From positions 1 to 29,761 of the forward strand of contig JBHAEG010000053.1 in assembly GCA_041855445.1 (NCBI GenBank): a stretch of DNA of 29,761 bases, in the 5' to 3' direction. Below, one piece after another: positions 1 to 8,818 of this stretch. Under the pieces are notes generated by a model. That model saw only the letters and a list, made by a program, of their open reading frames with translations, was not told the origin of the DNA and did no database searches. A program made the position numbers and the translations under genes. Origin of the DNA: Faucicola sp041855445 (GTDB lineage: Bacteria > Pseudomonadota > Gammaproteobacteria > Pseudomonadales > Moraxellaceae). Numbering within the stretch: position 1 is the first letter of the stretch; each line of letters begins with the position of its first letter.

Positions 1-196
1 ATTCTACTTCCGTACTACTGACGTAACTGGTGCTATCACATTACCAGAAGGTACTGAAATGGTTATGCCTGGTGATAACGTTGAAATGAAAGTAGAATTA
101 ATCCACCCAATCGCAATGGACAAAGGTTTACGCTTTGCTATTCGTGAAGGCGGACGCACTGTTGGTGCTGGCGTTGTATCAGAAGTTACTAACTAA
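1..196 (+). CDS. tuf: Elongation factor Tu, 3' end (partial)
   Basis: This is the C-terminal end of EF-Tu, the GTPase that delivers aminoacyl-tRNA to the ribosome. The open frame runs from base 2 to the TAA at 194-196 and gives about 64 residues of the C-terminal beta-barrel domain. Recognisable stretches are FYFRTTDVTG, MVMPGDN and RFAIREGGRTVGAGVV, which are near-invariant in bacterial EF-Tu. The protein ends in EVTN. The rest of the gene lies upstream of the window, so it cannot be told whether this copy belongs to the str operon (tufA) or is a second copy. An intrinsic terminator follows about 30 bases after the stop, so this gene is the end of its transcription unit. Confidence 0.97.
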   Translation, partial: FYFRTTDVTGAITLPEGTEMVMPGDNVEMKVELIHPIAMDKGLRFAIREGGRTVGAGVVSEVTN

Positions 197-224
197 TTTT
201 TGCTAACGCTGTCTATTGACAATA

Positions 225-257
225 AGAGATATCCAATTTGGGTATCTCTTTTTTTTT
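225..257 (+). terminator. Intrinsic terminator of tuf
   Basis: The arm AGAGATATCC (225-234) pairs with GGGTATCTCT (240-249) as a 10-bp stem with one G-U pair and a 5-base loop. The stem runs directly into nine T residues (249-257). The shape and its position just after tuf fit a rho-independent terminator. Confidence 0.92.
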
Positions 258-290
258 GTTATAGTTTTATAGTTATATAAGTTTAAAAAC

Positions 291-334
291 TAAAAAATAA
301 GCTAGAAATTCATATTTCTAGCTTATGTATTTTT
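291..334 (-). terminator. Terminator of the leucine-catabolism operon, possibly bidirectional
   Basis: ATAAGCTAGAAAT (297-309) and ATTTCTAGCTTAT (314-326) form a perfect 13-bp stem with a 4-base loop. Read on the minus strand the stem is followed by TTTTTAGTTTTT, which makes a good terminator for the operon ending at 355. On the plus strand a shorter T run (330-334) follows, so it may also back up the tuf terminator. Confidence 0.85.
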
Positions 335-354
335 CAAAAATATTTATATAATAT

Positions 355-1530
355 TTAAGCAGTTTCGTTAAATAATTCACGACCAATTAACATACGGCGA
401 ATTTCACTTGTACCTGCACCAATTTCATATAGTTTTGCATCACGCCATAAACGACCTAGCGGATATTCATTGGTAAAGCCATTACCACCATAGATTTGAA
501 TACCTTCACCAGCCATCCATGTGGCTTTTTCGGCACACCATAAAATCACACTGGCACAGTCTTTGCGTACTTGGCGAACATGGTCATTACCAAGCTGGTC
601 AAGGTTTTTTCCAACAGTATATAAGAAACTTCTACCTGCCTGTAAAACAGTATACATATCCGCAACTTTGGCTTGAATAAGCTGGAATTGACCAATAGAT
701 TGACCAAATTGTTTGCGGTCATGAATATAGGGTACAACGTTATCCATCACTGCTTGCATGATACCAACAGGTCCTGCTGCAAGAACAGCTCGCTCATAAT
801 CTAAGCCACTCATTAAGACTTTGACACCATTGTTTAATCCACCTAGAATATTTTCAGCAGGAACTTCAACATTATCAAAAACCATCTCGCCTGTGTGACT
901 GCCTCGCATTCCAAGTTTATCAAGTTTTTGAGCTGTGTAAAAACCTTTCATACCTTTTTCGACCAAAAATGCAGTGATGCCTTTTGCTCCTAATTCTGGA
1001 TTAGTTTTGGCATAAACAACCATCACATCTGCGTCAGGTCCATTAGTAATCCACATTTTTGTACCATTTAGCACATATACGCCGTCTTTTTCTTCGGCTT
1101 TTAGTTTCATACTGGTCACGTCAGAACCTGCTTGCGGTTCACTCATGGCTAACGCTCCAACGAACTCCCCTGCTATTAATTTTGGTAGGAATTTTTGTTT
1201 TTGTGCTTCGTTGCCATTACGTTTAATTTGATTGATACATAGGTTTGAGTGAGCACCATAACTTAAGGCGACAGAGGCAGAGGCTCGGCTAATTTCTTCC
1301 ATAGCGACCATATGGGCAAGGTATCCCATATCACTACCACCATAAGTTTCTGGCACGGTAATGCCATGTAGACCAAGTTCACCCATTTTTTGCCATAAAT
1401 CCATTGGAAACTCATCGCTACGGTCAATTTCGCTAGCTCGAGGGGCGATTTCTTTACTGGCAAAATCTTGTACAGCTTCTCGTAAGGCATTGATGTCATC
1501 GCCTAATTGAAAGTCTAATCCTAAAATCAT
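355..1530 (-). CDS. liuA: Isovaleryl-CoA dehydrogenase
   Basis: This FAD-dependent acyl-CoA dehydrogenase (391 aa) oxidises isovaleryl-CoA to 3-methylcrotonyl-CoA in leucine breakdown and passes electrons to electron-transfer flavoprotein. The acyl-CoA dehydrogenase signatures are present: AMSEPQAGSD (residues 128-137), MWITNG (159-164) and the C-terminal GAGTSEIRR (371-379). The usual catalytic Glu of the C-terminal signature is replaced by Gly in YEIGAGTSE. An alternative Glu is present at E246 in LDYERAVLA, which is the arrangement characteristic of isovaleryl-CoA dehydrogenases. The start is supported by TAAGGAAAT (1536-1544, minus) just before the ATG. It is the last gene of the operon, 29 bases after the HMG-CoA lyase, and a terminator follows. 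Confidence in the substrate comes from E246 plus the operon context. Confidence 0.95.
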   Translation of the reverse strand: MILGLDFQLGDDINALREAVQDFASKEIAPRASEIDRSDEFPMDLWQKMGELGLHGITVPETYGGSDMGYLAHMVAMEEISRASASVALSYGAHSNLCINQIKRNGNEAQKQKFLPKLIAGEFVGALAMSEPQAGSDVTSMKLKAEEKDGVYVLNGTKMWITNGPDADVMVVYAKTNPELGAKGITAFLVEKGMKGFYTAQKLDKLGMRGSHTGEMVFDNVEVPAENILGGLNNGVKVLMSGLDYERAVLAAGPVGIMQAVMDNVVPYIHDRKQFGQSIGQFQLIQAKVADMYTVLQAGRSFLYTVGKNLDQLGNDHVRQVRKDCASVILWCAEKATWMAGEGIQIYGGNGFTNEYPLGRLWRDAKLYEIGAGTSEIRRMLIGRELFNETA

Positions 1531-1559
1531 CGTGTATTTCCTTAAGTTTAGATTAAAGT

Positions 1560-2477
1560 TTATTTACGTTTATTTAAAATTGCTCTAGCAACTTTTGAGC
1601 CGTTAGGCCGTCCCAAGAATTCACTGATTTTTTGTCCAACATCGACCAGTCTATCAAGGTCTATACCTGTATCAATACCCATGCCATGTAGCATATAAAC
1701 GACATCTTCAGTAGCAACATTGCCCGTTGCACCTTTGGCATAAGGACACCCCCCTAAGCCAGCCACTGACGTATCAAATTGATAAACGCCAAGCTGTAAT
1801 GCAGATAAGGTATTGGCTAATGCCTGTCCATAGGTATCGTGAAAATGTCCTGAAATGTTGTTTATATCGATATATTTTAAGGTAGCTTCAATGGCTTTTT
1901 GTACTTTTAATGGTGTCCCAACACCAATAGTATCAGCGATGCCAATATGTTCTGCTCCAATATCTATCAGCTTTTTACTAACATAAGCGACTTTTTCAGG
2001 AGAAATTTCGCCTTCATATGGACAACCAACGGTGCAAGAAATGACTCCTCTTACTTTGATGCCATGTGCTTTGGCATTTTCAGCAACTGGAGCAAAACGC
2101 TCAATACTTTCATCAATGCTACAATTAATATTTTTTTGACTAAAGGCTTCACTGGCTGAAGCAAAGATGACGATTTCATAGTTTGCAAAACGTTCTCGAT
2201 GAGCTAAAGCCCCCTCAAAACCTTTCATGTTTGGTGTTAAAACAGAATACATCACATCATCAAATACTTGTAATCCTGATAATACATTATGATTATCCGC
2301 CATCTGTGGCACCCATTTTGGTGATACAAAGCTGGTTGCTTCAAGTTTTTTGATGCCTGCCTGTTGTAAACCATTGATAAGTTCGATTTTTACTTCGGTA
2401 GGTACAGTTTGCTTTTCATTTTGCAAACCATCTCTTGCTCCAACATCAACGATTAATACTTTGTCTGGGTAAGCCAT
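1560..2477 (-). CDS. liuE: Hydroxymethylglutaryl-CoA lyase
   Basis: The product (305 aa) cleaves (S)-3-hydroxy-3-methylglutaryl-CoA into acetyl-CoA and acetoacetate, the last step of leucine catabolism. It is a TIM-barrel enzyme of the HMGL-like family. Visible active-site elements are R14-D15 in VGARDGLQNE, the metal-binding pair H211 and H213 (GHFHDTYGQA), the catalytic Cys C244 in GLGGCPYAKGATGN and N253. The length is normal for the bacterial enzyme. An AAGGAATAA ribosome-binding site lies upstream of the ATG, partly inside the end of the carboxylase gene, whose stop is only 6 bases away. That spacing points to tight co-transcription and probably translational coupling. Confidence 0.95.
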   Translation of the reverse strand: MAYPDKVLIVDVGARDGLQNEKQTVPTEVKIELINGLQQAGIKKLEATSFVSPKWVPQMADNHNVLSGLQVFDDVMYSVLTPNMKGFEGALAHRERFANYEIVIFASASEAFSQKNINCSIDESIERFAPVAENAKAHGIKVRGVISCTVGCPYEGEISPEKVAYVSKKLIDIGAEHIGIADTIGVGTPLKVQKAIEATLKYIDINNISGHFHDTYGQALANTLSALQLGVYQFDTSVAGLGGCPYAKGATGNVATEDVVYMLHGMGIDTGIDLDRLVDVGQKISEFLGRPNGSKVARAILNKRK

Positions 2478-2483
2478 GTTTAT

Positions 2484-4538
2484 TTATTCCTTATGGGTCT
2501 CTAGCTTTAATAGTTCATCACCATCAGCGACTAAATCACCAGCTTTAAATAATAATTCAACCACGGTGCCATCGGTTGGAGCAGAAATAGTATGTTCAAT
2601 TTTCATGGCTTCAATGACTGCTAATGGTTGCCCTTTTTTCACAACATCGCCAACATTTACTCTAAAAGCAATGACCTGTCCTGGCATTGGTGATTTTAAA
2701 CTACCTTCATCCCCTGCCTCTTCACCAACATGTGACATCGTATCAATTAAAGTAATTTTTCCACTACCATAATTAGTAAATACAAAAATATCTTCTTGAT
2801 TTTGCCAGCTTTGTACTTGTTGGCGATTGCCATCTAACCATAATGTATGAGTTTCGGCAGTTTGTTCCGCTAAATAACCAACTTTTCCTATATAAATTTG
2901 TTTAGTCTCAAGGATATTTTGTCCTTTTTTATCTTTTGTTAGAATTTCTGCCAGTTCTAGGGTAAATTGATTATTTTGCCAATTTTGTACATTGGCCTGA
3001 TAATGTATATCATTAAATGTCAATTCAAACGAACGTTGATATTGGCTATATGCTCGAAAACCATTTCGCTGACTAAATGGGTCTTGTGTATGATTTAAAC
3101 TTTCTTTAATTAATTGATTAATTAAGGCTGTCGCTACCAACAGTTCAAGACTTAATGATTGTTGATTAAACAATACTGCTTTTTCTCGTTCAATTAAAGC
3201 TGTGTCTAAATTAGCATTTTTAAATGAGTTTGAATGAACAACATGACGCAAAAAGGCAACATTATTTGGTAGTCCAACAATACGAGTTTCAGCAAGAGCT
3301 TTGTCCAACATTGCTAACGCTTGTTCACGATTTTCACCATGTACAATAAGTTTTGCAATCATTGAATCATAATATGGACTAATAATATCGCCTTCACGAA
3401 CGCCATCGTCAAATCGTACAGATGCCACTTTAAAAGCAGTATTGTCTGGTTTACGATAGGTCAGTAATGTACCTGTAGCTGGTAAAAAATTATTGTCAGG
3501 ATTTTCTGCACAAATACGCGCTTCTATAGCATGTCCATTAATAGATAATTCAGCCTGAGTTTTTGGTAACTTTTCTCCAGAGGCAACGCGTAATTGCCAT
3601 TCAACAAGGTCTGTACCTGTAATTGCTTCAGTGACAGGGTGTTCCACTTGTAGGCGAGTATTCATTTCCATAAAATAAAAACTCATGCCTTCTGGTCGTT
3701 GTTCAACAATAAATTCAACCGTGCCTGCCCCAACATAATTCACCGCCCGAGCAGCATTGATAGCAGATTGTCCCATCGCTTCACGCATGGCATTATCAAC
3801 ATCAGGAGCAGGAGCTTCTTCAAGGACTTTTTGATGACGGCGTTGCACAGAACAATCACGTTCAAATAAGTAAACGTAATTACCAAATTTATCGCCAAAC
3901 ACTTGTATTTCAATATGTCGTGGTTTTAACGCATATTTTTCGACTAACACTTTATCACTGCCAAAACTGCTAATGGCTTCTCGTTTACAAGATGCCAATG
4001 CGTCTAAAAAATCGGCAGACTTTTCGACCAGTCGCATACCTTTTCCGCCACCACCAGAACTGGCTTTAATTAATACAGGATAACCAATCTTATCTGCTTG
4101 CTGATGCAAAAAAGTCGGGTCTTGATTTTCACCATGATAACCTGGTATCAATGGTACGCCTGCACTTTCCATTAAGCGTTTAGATTCAGCTTTTAATCCC
4201 ATCGCTGTAATCGCTGATGCTGGAGGGCCAATAAAGATTAAACCTGCTTCATCACACGCTTTAGCAAACTCGTCATTTTCACTTAAAAAACCATAACCAG
4301 GGTGAATTGCTTCTGCTCCTGTCTGTTTGGCAACTTGAATAATCGTGTCCCACTTTAAGTAACTGTCTTTAGGAGCAGAACCACCAATATAAACAGCTTC
4401 ATCACATACATCAACATGTTTGGCAAAACGGTCAGCATCAGAATAAACGGCAACTGTACGAACACCTAGACGTTTAGCCGTTGAAGCAACTCGACAAGCA
4501 ATTTCACCACGATTGGCAATTAAAATTTTTGAAAACAT
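2484..4538 (-). CDS. liuD: Methylcrotonyl-CoA carboxylase alpha (biotin-carrying) subunit
   Basis: The protein (684 aa) carries the biotin carboxylase and biotin carrier domains of 3-methylcrotonyl-CoA carboxylase. It carboxylates its own biotin with ATP and bicarbonate and hands the carboxyl group to the beta subunit. Residues 1-445 form the biotin carboxylase domain, with the glycine-rich ATP loop KASSGGGGKGM (158-168) and the EMNTRLQVEHPVTE signature (291-304). A less conserved linker follows. The C-terminal 80 residues are a biotinyl domain with EAMKIEH and biotin-accepting Lys K646. An AAGGGA ribosome-binding site precedes the ATG. Propionyl-CoA or acetyl-CoA carboxylase alpha chains look similar; the liuB/liuC/liuE neighbours decide the assignment. 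Confidence 0.94.
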   Translation of the reverse strand: MFSKILIANRGEIACRVASTAKRLGVRTVAVYSDADRFAKHVDVCDEAVYIGGSAPKDSYLKWDTIIQVAKQTGAEAIHPGYGFLSENDEFAKACDEAGLIFIGPPASAITAMGLKAESKRLMESAGVPLIPGYHGENQDPTFLHQQADKIGYPVLIKASSGGGGKGMRLVEKSADFLDALASCKREAISSFGSDKVLVEKYALKPRHIEIQVFGDKFGNYVYLFERDCSVQRRHQKVLEEAPAPDVDNAMREAMGQSAINAARAVNYVGAGTVEFIVEQRPEGMSFYFMEMNTRLQVEHPVTEAITGTDLVEWQLRVASGEKLPKTQAELSINGHAIEARICAENPDNNFLPATGTLLTYRKPDNTAFKVASVRFDDGVREGDIISPYYDSMIAKLIVHGENREQALAMLDKALAETRIVGLPNNVAFLRHVVHSNSFKNANLDTALIEREKAVLFNQQSLSLELLVATALINQLIKESLNHTQDPFSQRNGFRAYSQYQRSFELTFNDIHYQANVQNWQNNQFTLELAEILTKDKKGQNILETKQIYIGKVGYLAEQTAETHTLWLDGNRQQVQSWQNQEDIFVFTNYGSGKITLIDTMSHVGEEAGDEGSLKSPMPGQVIAFRVNVGDVVKKGQPLAVIEAMKIEHTISAPTDGTVVELLFKAGDLVADGDELLKLETHKE

Positions 4539-4565
4539 GATATTCCCTTATTATTGACTATATGT

Positions 4566-5366
4566 TTAGCCAAGCCAGTTTGGTTTACGTTTTTGCAAGA
4601 ATGATTGCACCCCTTCTTTACCTTCGTCAGACGCTCTGATATTAGCAATGTCTGCCACAGTGTTATTTATCAAATTATCATCAATGGGAGCATATGCCAC
4701 ATCTTGCACCAGTTTTTTACACGCCTTTACTGCATTGGGGCTGGCATTTACTAAATGCTTGATAACTTTAGCGGTTTTTTCTTGTAATGTGTCTTCATTG
4801 GCAAGTTCATGAATAAAACCCATATTTTTTGCTTCAACAGCATCAAACACTTCTGCTGTTAAAAAATAACGATGAGCATTTCTTGCTCCCATTGCCCGAA
4901 TAACATAAGGGCTAATAGTTGCAGGAATTAAACCTAGCTTCACCTCACTTAAACAAAAATTGGCTGTTTCAACGGCAATTGCAATATCACATGCTGATAC
5001 CAATCCCATACCACCTGCGTAAACATCGCCTTGTATCATGGCAACGGTTGGTTTTGGACAGTGATAAATCACTTTTAGCATTTGGGCAAGTTCATTAGCA
5101 TCAGCAAGATTTTCTTCATAAGTATAATCTGCCATCGCCCGCATCCAGTTTAAATCTGCTCCTGCACAAAATGCCTTACCATTACCCGTTAGGATTACTG
5201 CTCGTACATCATCACGCCCGCCACAATGTAAAAACGCATGTTTAATTTCACTAATCACTTCATCATTAAAGGCATTGCGTTTTTCTGGACGATTTAAAGT
5301 AATGGTGGCAATATAATTTTTAACGTCAATCAATAAACTATTAAAATTTGGTATTTGTTGAGTCAT
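4566..5366 (-). CDS. liuC: Methylglutaconyl-CoA hydratase (enoyl-CoA hydratase family)
   Basis: This crotonase-fold enzyme (266 aa) is expected to hydrate 3-methylglutaconyl-CoA to HMG-CoA, between the carboxylase and the lyase. The fold is shown by TLNRPEKRNAF (23-33), the oxyanion-hole segment FCAGADL (66-72), GDVYAGGMG (113-121) and SEVKLGLIPA (140-149). E141 corresponds to the second catalytic Glu of crotonase. The first catalytic Glu (E144 of rat enoyl-CoA hydratase) is not evident: the aligned stretch reads GMGLVSACDIA. From memory, other bacterial LiuC proteins look similar here. The start has a strong GAAGGAA ribosome-binding site. The gene lies between liuB (47-base gap) and liuD (27-base gap), which supports the specific role. 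Confidence 0.92.
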   Translation of the reverse strand: MTQQIPNFNSLLIDVKNYIATITLNRPEKRNAFNDEVISEIKHAFLHCGGRDDVRAVILTGNGKAFCAGADLNWMRAMADYTYEENLADANELAQMLKVIYHCPKPTVAMIQGDVYAGGMGLVSACDIAIAVETANFCLSEVKLGLIPATISPYVIRAMGARNAHRYFLTAEVFDAVEAKNMGFIHELANEDTLQEKTAKVIKHLVNASPNAVKACKKLVQDVAYAPIDDNLINNTVADIANIRASDEGKEGVQSFLQKRKPNWLG

Positions 5367-5413
5367 TTTGATGTTCCTTCAGTAATATAAAATTTATTAT
5401 TCATTTAATAAAA

Positions 5414-7024
5414 TTACATTCTAAACACACCAAAATTAGTTTTTTCAATTGGCGCATTATAAGCAATACTTAATCCCAACGCTAACACTTGACGAGTATC
5501 GGCAGGGTCTATCACACCATCGTCCCAAAGTCTGGCTGACGCATAATATGGGTGTCCTTGCTCTTCATATTGTTGGCGAATTGGGGCTTTAAAAGCTTCT
5601 TCTGCTTCTTTTGACCAAGTTTGTCCTTGCAATTCCATGTTGTCACGTTTGACAGTCGCTAATACTGAAGCGGCTTGTTCACCTCCCATGACCGAAATTC
5701 TAGCATTTGGCCACATCCATAAAAATCTTGGGCTGTAAGCTCGTCCACACATACCATAATTACCTGCTCCAAATGAGCCACCCACAATGACCGTAAATTT
5801 TGGTACTTTGGCATTAGCAACCGCCATCACCATTTTTGCCCCATGTCGGGCGATACCTTCATTTTCATATTTTCGCCCAACCATAAATCCCGTAATATTT
5901 TGCAAAAACACCAAAGGAATATTACGTTTACAACATAATTCAATAAAATGTGTACCTTTTTGGGCAGACTCACTAAATAAGATACCATTATTTGCAATAA
6001 TTCCTACCTGCATACCTTCAATATGAGCAAAACCACAAACTAATGTATTACCAAATCGTGCCTTGAACTCATCTAATTCGCTATTATCCACGATACGAGC
6101 GATGATTTCTCGAATATCAAATGGTTTTCGGGTATCAGTTGGAATAATACCATATAACTCTTTTGGGTCATATTTTGGTGGTCTAGGGGCAATTTGATTT
6201 GGAATTTCTGGTTTTTGTTGATTAAGATTTGCAACCACTTTACGAGCCAATGCCAATCCATGTAAGTCATTTTGTGCCAAATAATCGGCAACGCCTGAAA
6301 GACGGGTATGCACATCACCACCACCCAAATCCTCTGCAGAAACTTCTTCGCCAGTGGCAGCCTTCACTAATGGAGGACCGCCTAAAAAAATCGTGCCTTG
6401 TTCTTTGACAATAATCGACTCATCACTCATTGCAGGTACATACGCACCACCAGCCGTACAGCTTCCCATAACAACTGCAATTTGTGGAATGCCTTCAGCA
6501 CTCATATTTGCTTGATTAAAGAAAATTCGTCCGAAATGTTCTTTATCTGGAAAAACTTCATCTTGATTAGGCAAATTTGCACCGCCAGAATCCACCAAAT
6601 ATACACAAGGTAAACGATTTTCTTTGGCAATTTCTTGGGCTCGTAAATGCTTTTTAACAGTAATTGGATAATATGTGCCACCTTTGACCGTGGCATCATT
6701 ACAAACAATCATACATTCAATGCCTGCAATGCGTCCAACCCCAGCAATAATACCACCTGCAGGAATATCAGCATCATACATACCAAATCCTGCCATTGGT
6801 GAAATTTCCAAAAATGGCGTGCCTGCATCAAGTAATTGTTCAACACGTTCACGAGGTAACAATTTACCCCGTGCAATATGTTTTGCCCGAGCTGTATCTG
6901 AACCACCTTTAGCAATGACTGCTAATTTACTTTTTAAGTCATCAACAAGTAATTGCATAGCTTGGGCATTTTGTTGAAAATCCGCAGAATTAGGCGACAG
7001 TTTGCTTTGAATGATTGAACTCAT
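5414..7024 (-). CDS. liuB: Methylcrotonyl-CoA carboxylase beta (carboxyltransferase) subunit
   Basis: The product (536 aa) is the carboxyltransferase half of methylcrotonyl-CoA carboxylase. It transfers the carboxyl group from biotin on LiuD to 3-methylcrotonyl-CoA, giving 3-methylglutaconyl-CoA. Two crotonase-like halves are visible. The N-terminal half has RGKLLPRERV (52-61), VDSGGANLPNQ (144-154) and GSCTAGGAYVPAMSDE (187-202). The C-terminal half has FLQNITGFMVG (373-383) and VGGSFGAGNYGMCGRAY (414-430). The length of about 535 residues is typical of MCC beta chains. AAGGAT precedes the ATG. It is the second gene of the operon, 42 bases after the acyl-CoA synthetase. Confidence 0.95.
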   Translation of the reverse strand: MSSIIQSKLSPNSADFQQNAQAMQLLVDDLKSKLAVIAKGGSDTARAKHIARGKLLPRERVEQLLDAGTPFLEISPMAGFGMYDADIPAGGIIAGVGRIAGIECMIVCNDATVKGGTYYPITVKKHLRAQEIAKENRLPCVYLVDSGGANLPNQDEVFPDKEHFGRIFFNQANMSAEGIPQIAVVMGSCTAGGAYVPAMSDESIIVKEQGTIFLGGPPLVKAATGEEVSAEDLGGGDVHTRLSGVADYLAQNDLHGLALARKVVANLNQQKPEIPNQIAPRPPKYDPKELYGIIPTDTRKPFDIREIIARIVDNSELDEFKARFGNTLVCGFAHIEGMQVGIIANNGILFSESAQKGTHFIELCCKRNIPLVFLQNITGFMVGRKYENEGIARHGAKMVMAVANAKVPKFTVIVGGSFGAGNYGMCGRAYSPRFLWMWPNARISVMGGEQAASVLATVKRDNMELQGQTWSKEAEEAFKAPIRQQYEEQGHPYYASARLWDDGVIDPADTRQVLALGLSIAYNAPIEKTNFGVFRM

Positions 7025-7066
7025 AATTATCCTTAAATTTTATAAAAACTTAAATAACTGTTAATT

Positions 7067-8818
7067 TTACAATCCCAATTCTTGTTTCATGGCTTCTACA
7101 ATTTTGAATTTTTGGATTTTTCCTGTGACAGTCATCGGAAACTCTTCCACAAATCTGATATATGTTGGGATTTTATAATGGGCAATGTGGTCTCGACAAA
7201 ACTCTCTAACACCGTCTTCATCAAGCATTTCGCCTTTTTTCACAATTATCCAAGCGGCCAGCACTTCACCAAATTTTTTATCTGGAACACCGACAATTTG
7301 TACATCACGAATTTTTGGATGGCGATATAAATAATTTTCAATTTCAACAGGATAGATATTTTCACCACCACGAATAACCATATCCTTACTACGTCCAACG
7401 ATTTTTACATAGCCTTCCTCGTCCATCGTTGCTAAATCGCCCGTATACATCCAGCCATCAACAATGGCTTCAGCCGTACGGTTAGTGTCATTCCAATAAC
7501 CAAGCATGACAGAATAGCCTTTGGTTAAAAGCTCACCTGTTTCACCAATTGGCAACGTTTCGCCCGTTTCTGGGTCAATAATCTTCACTTCTAAATTTGG
7601 CTGAACCAAACCAACTGTAGAAACTTGTTTTTCAATGGGGGTATATTTATTAGTTTGACAAGAAACTGGCGATGTCTCAGTCATACCGTAGGCAATCGTG
7701 ACTTCTTTCATGTGCATTTTGTCAATCACACGACGCATCACTTCAATTGGACAACTTGAACCTGCCATAATACCTGTGCGTAAGGTTGATAAATCATATT
7801 TATCAAAATCTGGGTGGTCAAGTTCAGCAATAAACATGGTCGGGACACCGTGCAAACCTGTACATTTTTCTTTTTCAACAGCTTCCAGCACAGACACAGG
7901 GTCAAATCCATCATTTGGATAAACGATTGTTCCACCATGTGTTAAAATCGCTAAGTTTCCAAGTACCATACCAAAACAATGATATAATGGCACAGGAATA
8001 CATAAACGGTCATCAGCAGTTAAATTCATTGCTTCACCAATGAAATAACCATTATTTAAAATATTACGATGGGTAAGTGTTGCCCCTTTTGGTGTGCCTG
8101 TCGTTCCACTGGTAAACTGGATATTGATTGGGTTATTTGGATTTAATTTTTTGGCACGCTCTGCCACTAATGGGTCATTGGCATCACCTTCAGCAAGCCA
8201 GTCAGAAAATTTTTGCATATAACGGAAACTTTCTGTACTGTCAGGAGCATCTATCCAAACAATCCGTTGTAAGTTTGGTAATTGGATTAATTCTAAATCT
8301 TTATAATTTTTATGATAAATTTCTGGAGCAAGCTCTTGTATCATTTTGGCATAGTCACTAGATTTAAAATGACGCATCAATACCAACACTTTACAATCAA
8401 CTTTATTTAACGCATATTCCAACTCAAAAATTCGATAAGCTGGATTAATATTTACTAAAACAATGCCTACTTTTGCAGTCGCTAACTGCATCATTACCCA
8501 TTCAGCATTATTATGTGACCAGATACCAACACGGTCGCCCTTTTGTAACCCCATGCGTATCATACTACTGGCAAGCTGATTGACTTTTTCTTGTAACTGT
8601 TGATATGTCCAACGAATATTTTGATGACAAGAAACTAATGCTTCTTTGTTTGGGTCACGGGCAACCATCGCATCAAAAAAATCACCAATGGTTTGTTCAA
8701 TTAATGGTACTTGTATGCCTTTATCATGGCTGAGTTTCAATGGAGCATTTGTAGAGGTTGCTCCCATTTCGACACGGGGTAGGTGTAAATCCGTTACAGT
8801 TTTCATATCAATCATCAT
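7067..8818 (-). CDS. AMP-dependent acyl-CoA synthetase (ACSF2/FadD-like)
   Basis: This ANL-superfamily ligase (583 aa) activates a carboxylic acid to its CoA ester through an acyl-adenylate. Motifs in order are FTSGTTGTPKGATLTHRN (A3 core, residues 235-252), AYGMTETSP (376-384), YTGDLATMDEEGY (458-470), GRSKDMVIRGGENIYP (475-490) and the C-terminal TVTGKIQK with the adenylation lysine K567. It is the first gene of the liu operon. I infer that it feeds the pathway, for example by activating isovalerate or other short branched or medium-chain acids, but the substrate cannot be read from sequence. It is too short for a typical acetoacetyl-CoA synthetase. The ribosome-binding site AAAGGA sits 4 bases before the first ATG and 7 before the second, so either may be used. 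Confidence 0.9.
   Translation of the reverse strand: MMIDMKTVTDLHLPRVEMGATSTNAPLKLSHDKGIQVPLIEQTIGDFFDAMVARDPNKEALVSCHQNIRWTYQQLQEKVNQLASSMIRMGLQKGDRVGIWSHNNAEWVMMQLATAKVGIVLVNINPAYRIFELEYALNKVDCKVLVLMRHFKSSDYAKMIQELAPEIYHKNYKDLELIQLPNLQRIVWIDAPDSTESFRYMQKFSDWLAEGDANDPLVAERAKKLNPNNPINIQFTSGTTGTPKGATLTHRNILNNGYFIGEAMNLTADDRLCIPVPLYHCFGMVLGNLAILTHGGTIVYPNDGFDPVSVLEAVEKEKCTGLHGVPTMFIAELDHPDFDKYDLSTLRTGIMAGSSCPIEVMRRVIDKMHMKEVTIAYGMTETSPVSCQTNKYTPIEKQVSTVGLVQPNLEVKIIDPETGETLPIGETGELLTKGYSVMLGYWNDTNRTAEAIVDGWMYTGDLATMDEEGYVKIVGRSKDMVIRGGENIYPVEIENYLYRHPKIRDVQIVGVPDKKFGEVLAAWIIVKKGEMLDEDGVREFCRDHIAHYKIPTYIRFVEEFPMTVTGKIQKFKIVEAMKQELGL

Noticed and set aside
2484..4538. Propionyl-CoA or acetyl-CoA carboxylase alpha chain
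   Set aside because: The domain layout alone would allow it, but the neighbouring liuB, liuC, liuE and liuA genes make methylcrotonyl-CoA carboxylase the best assignment.
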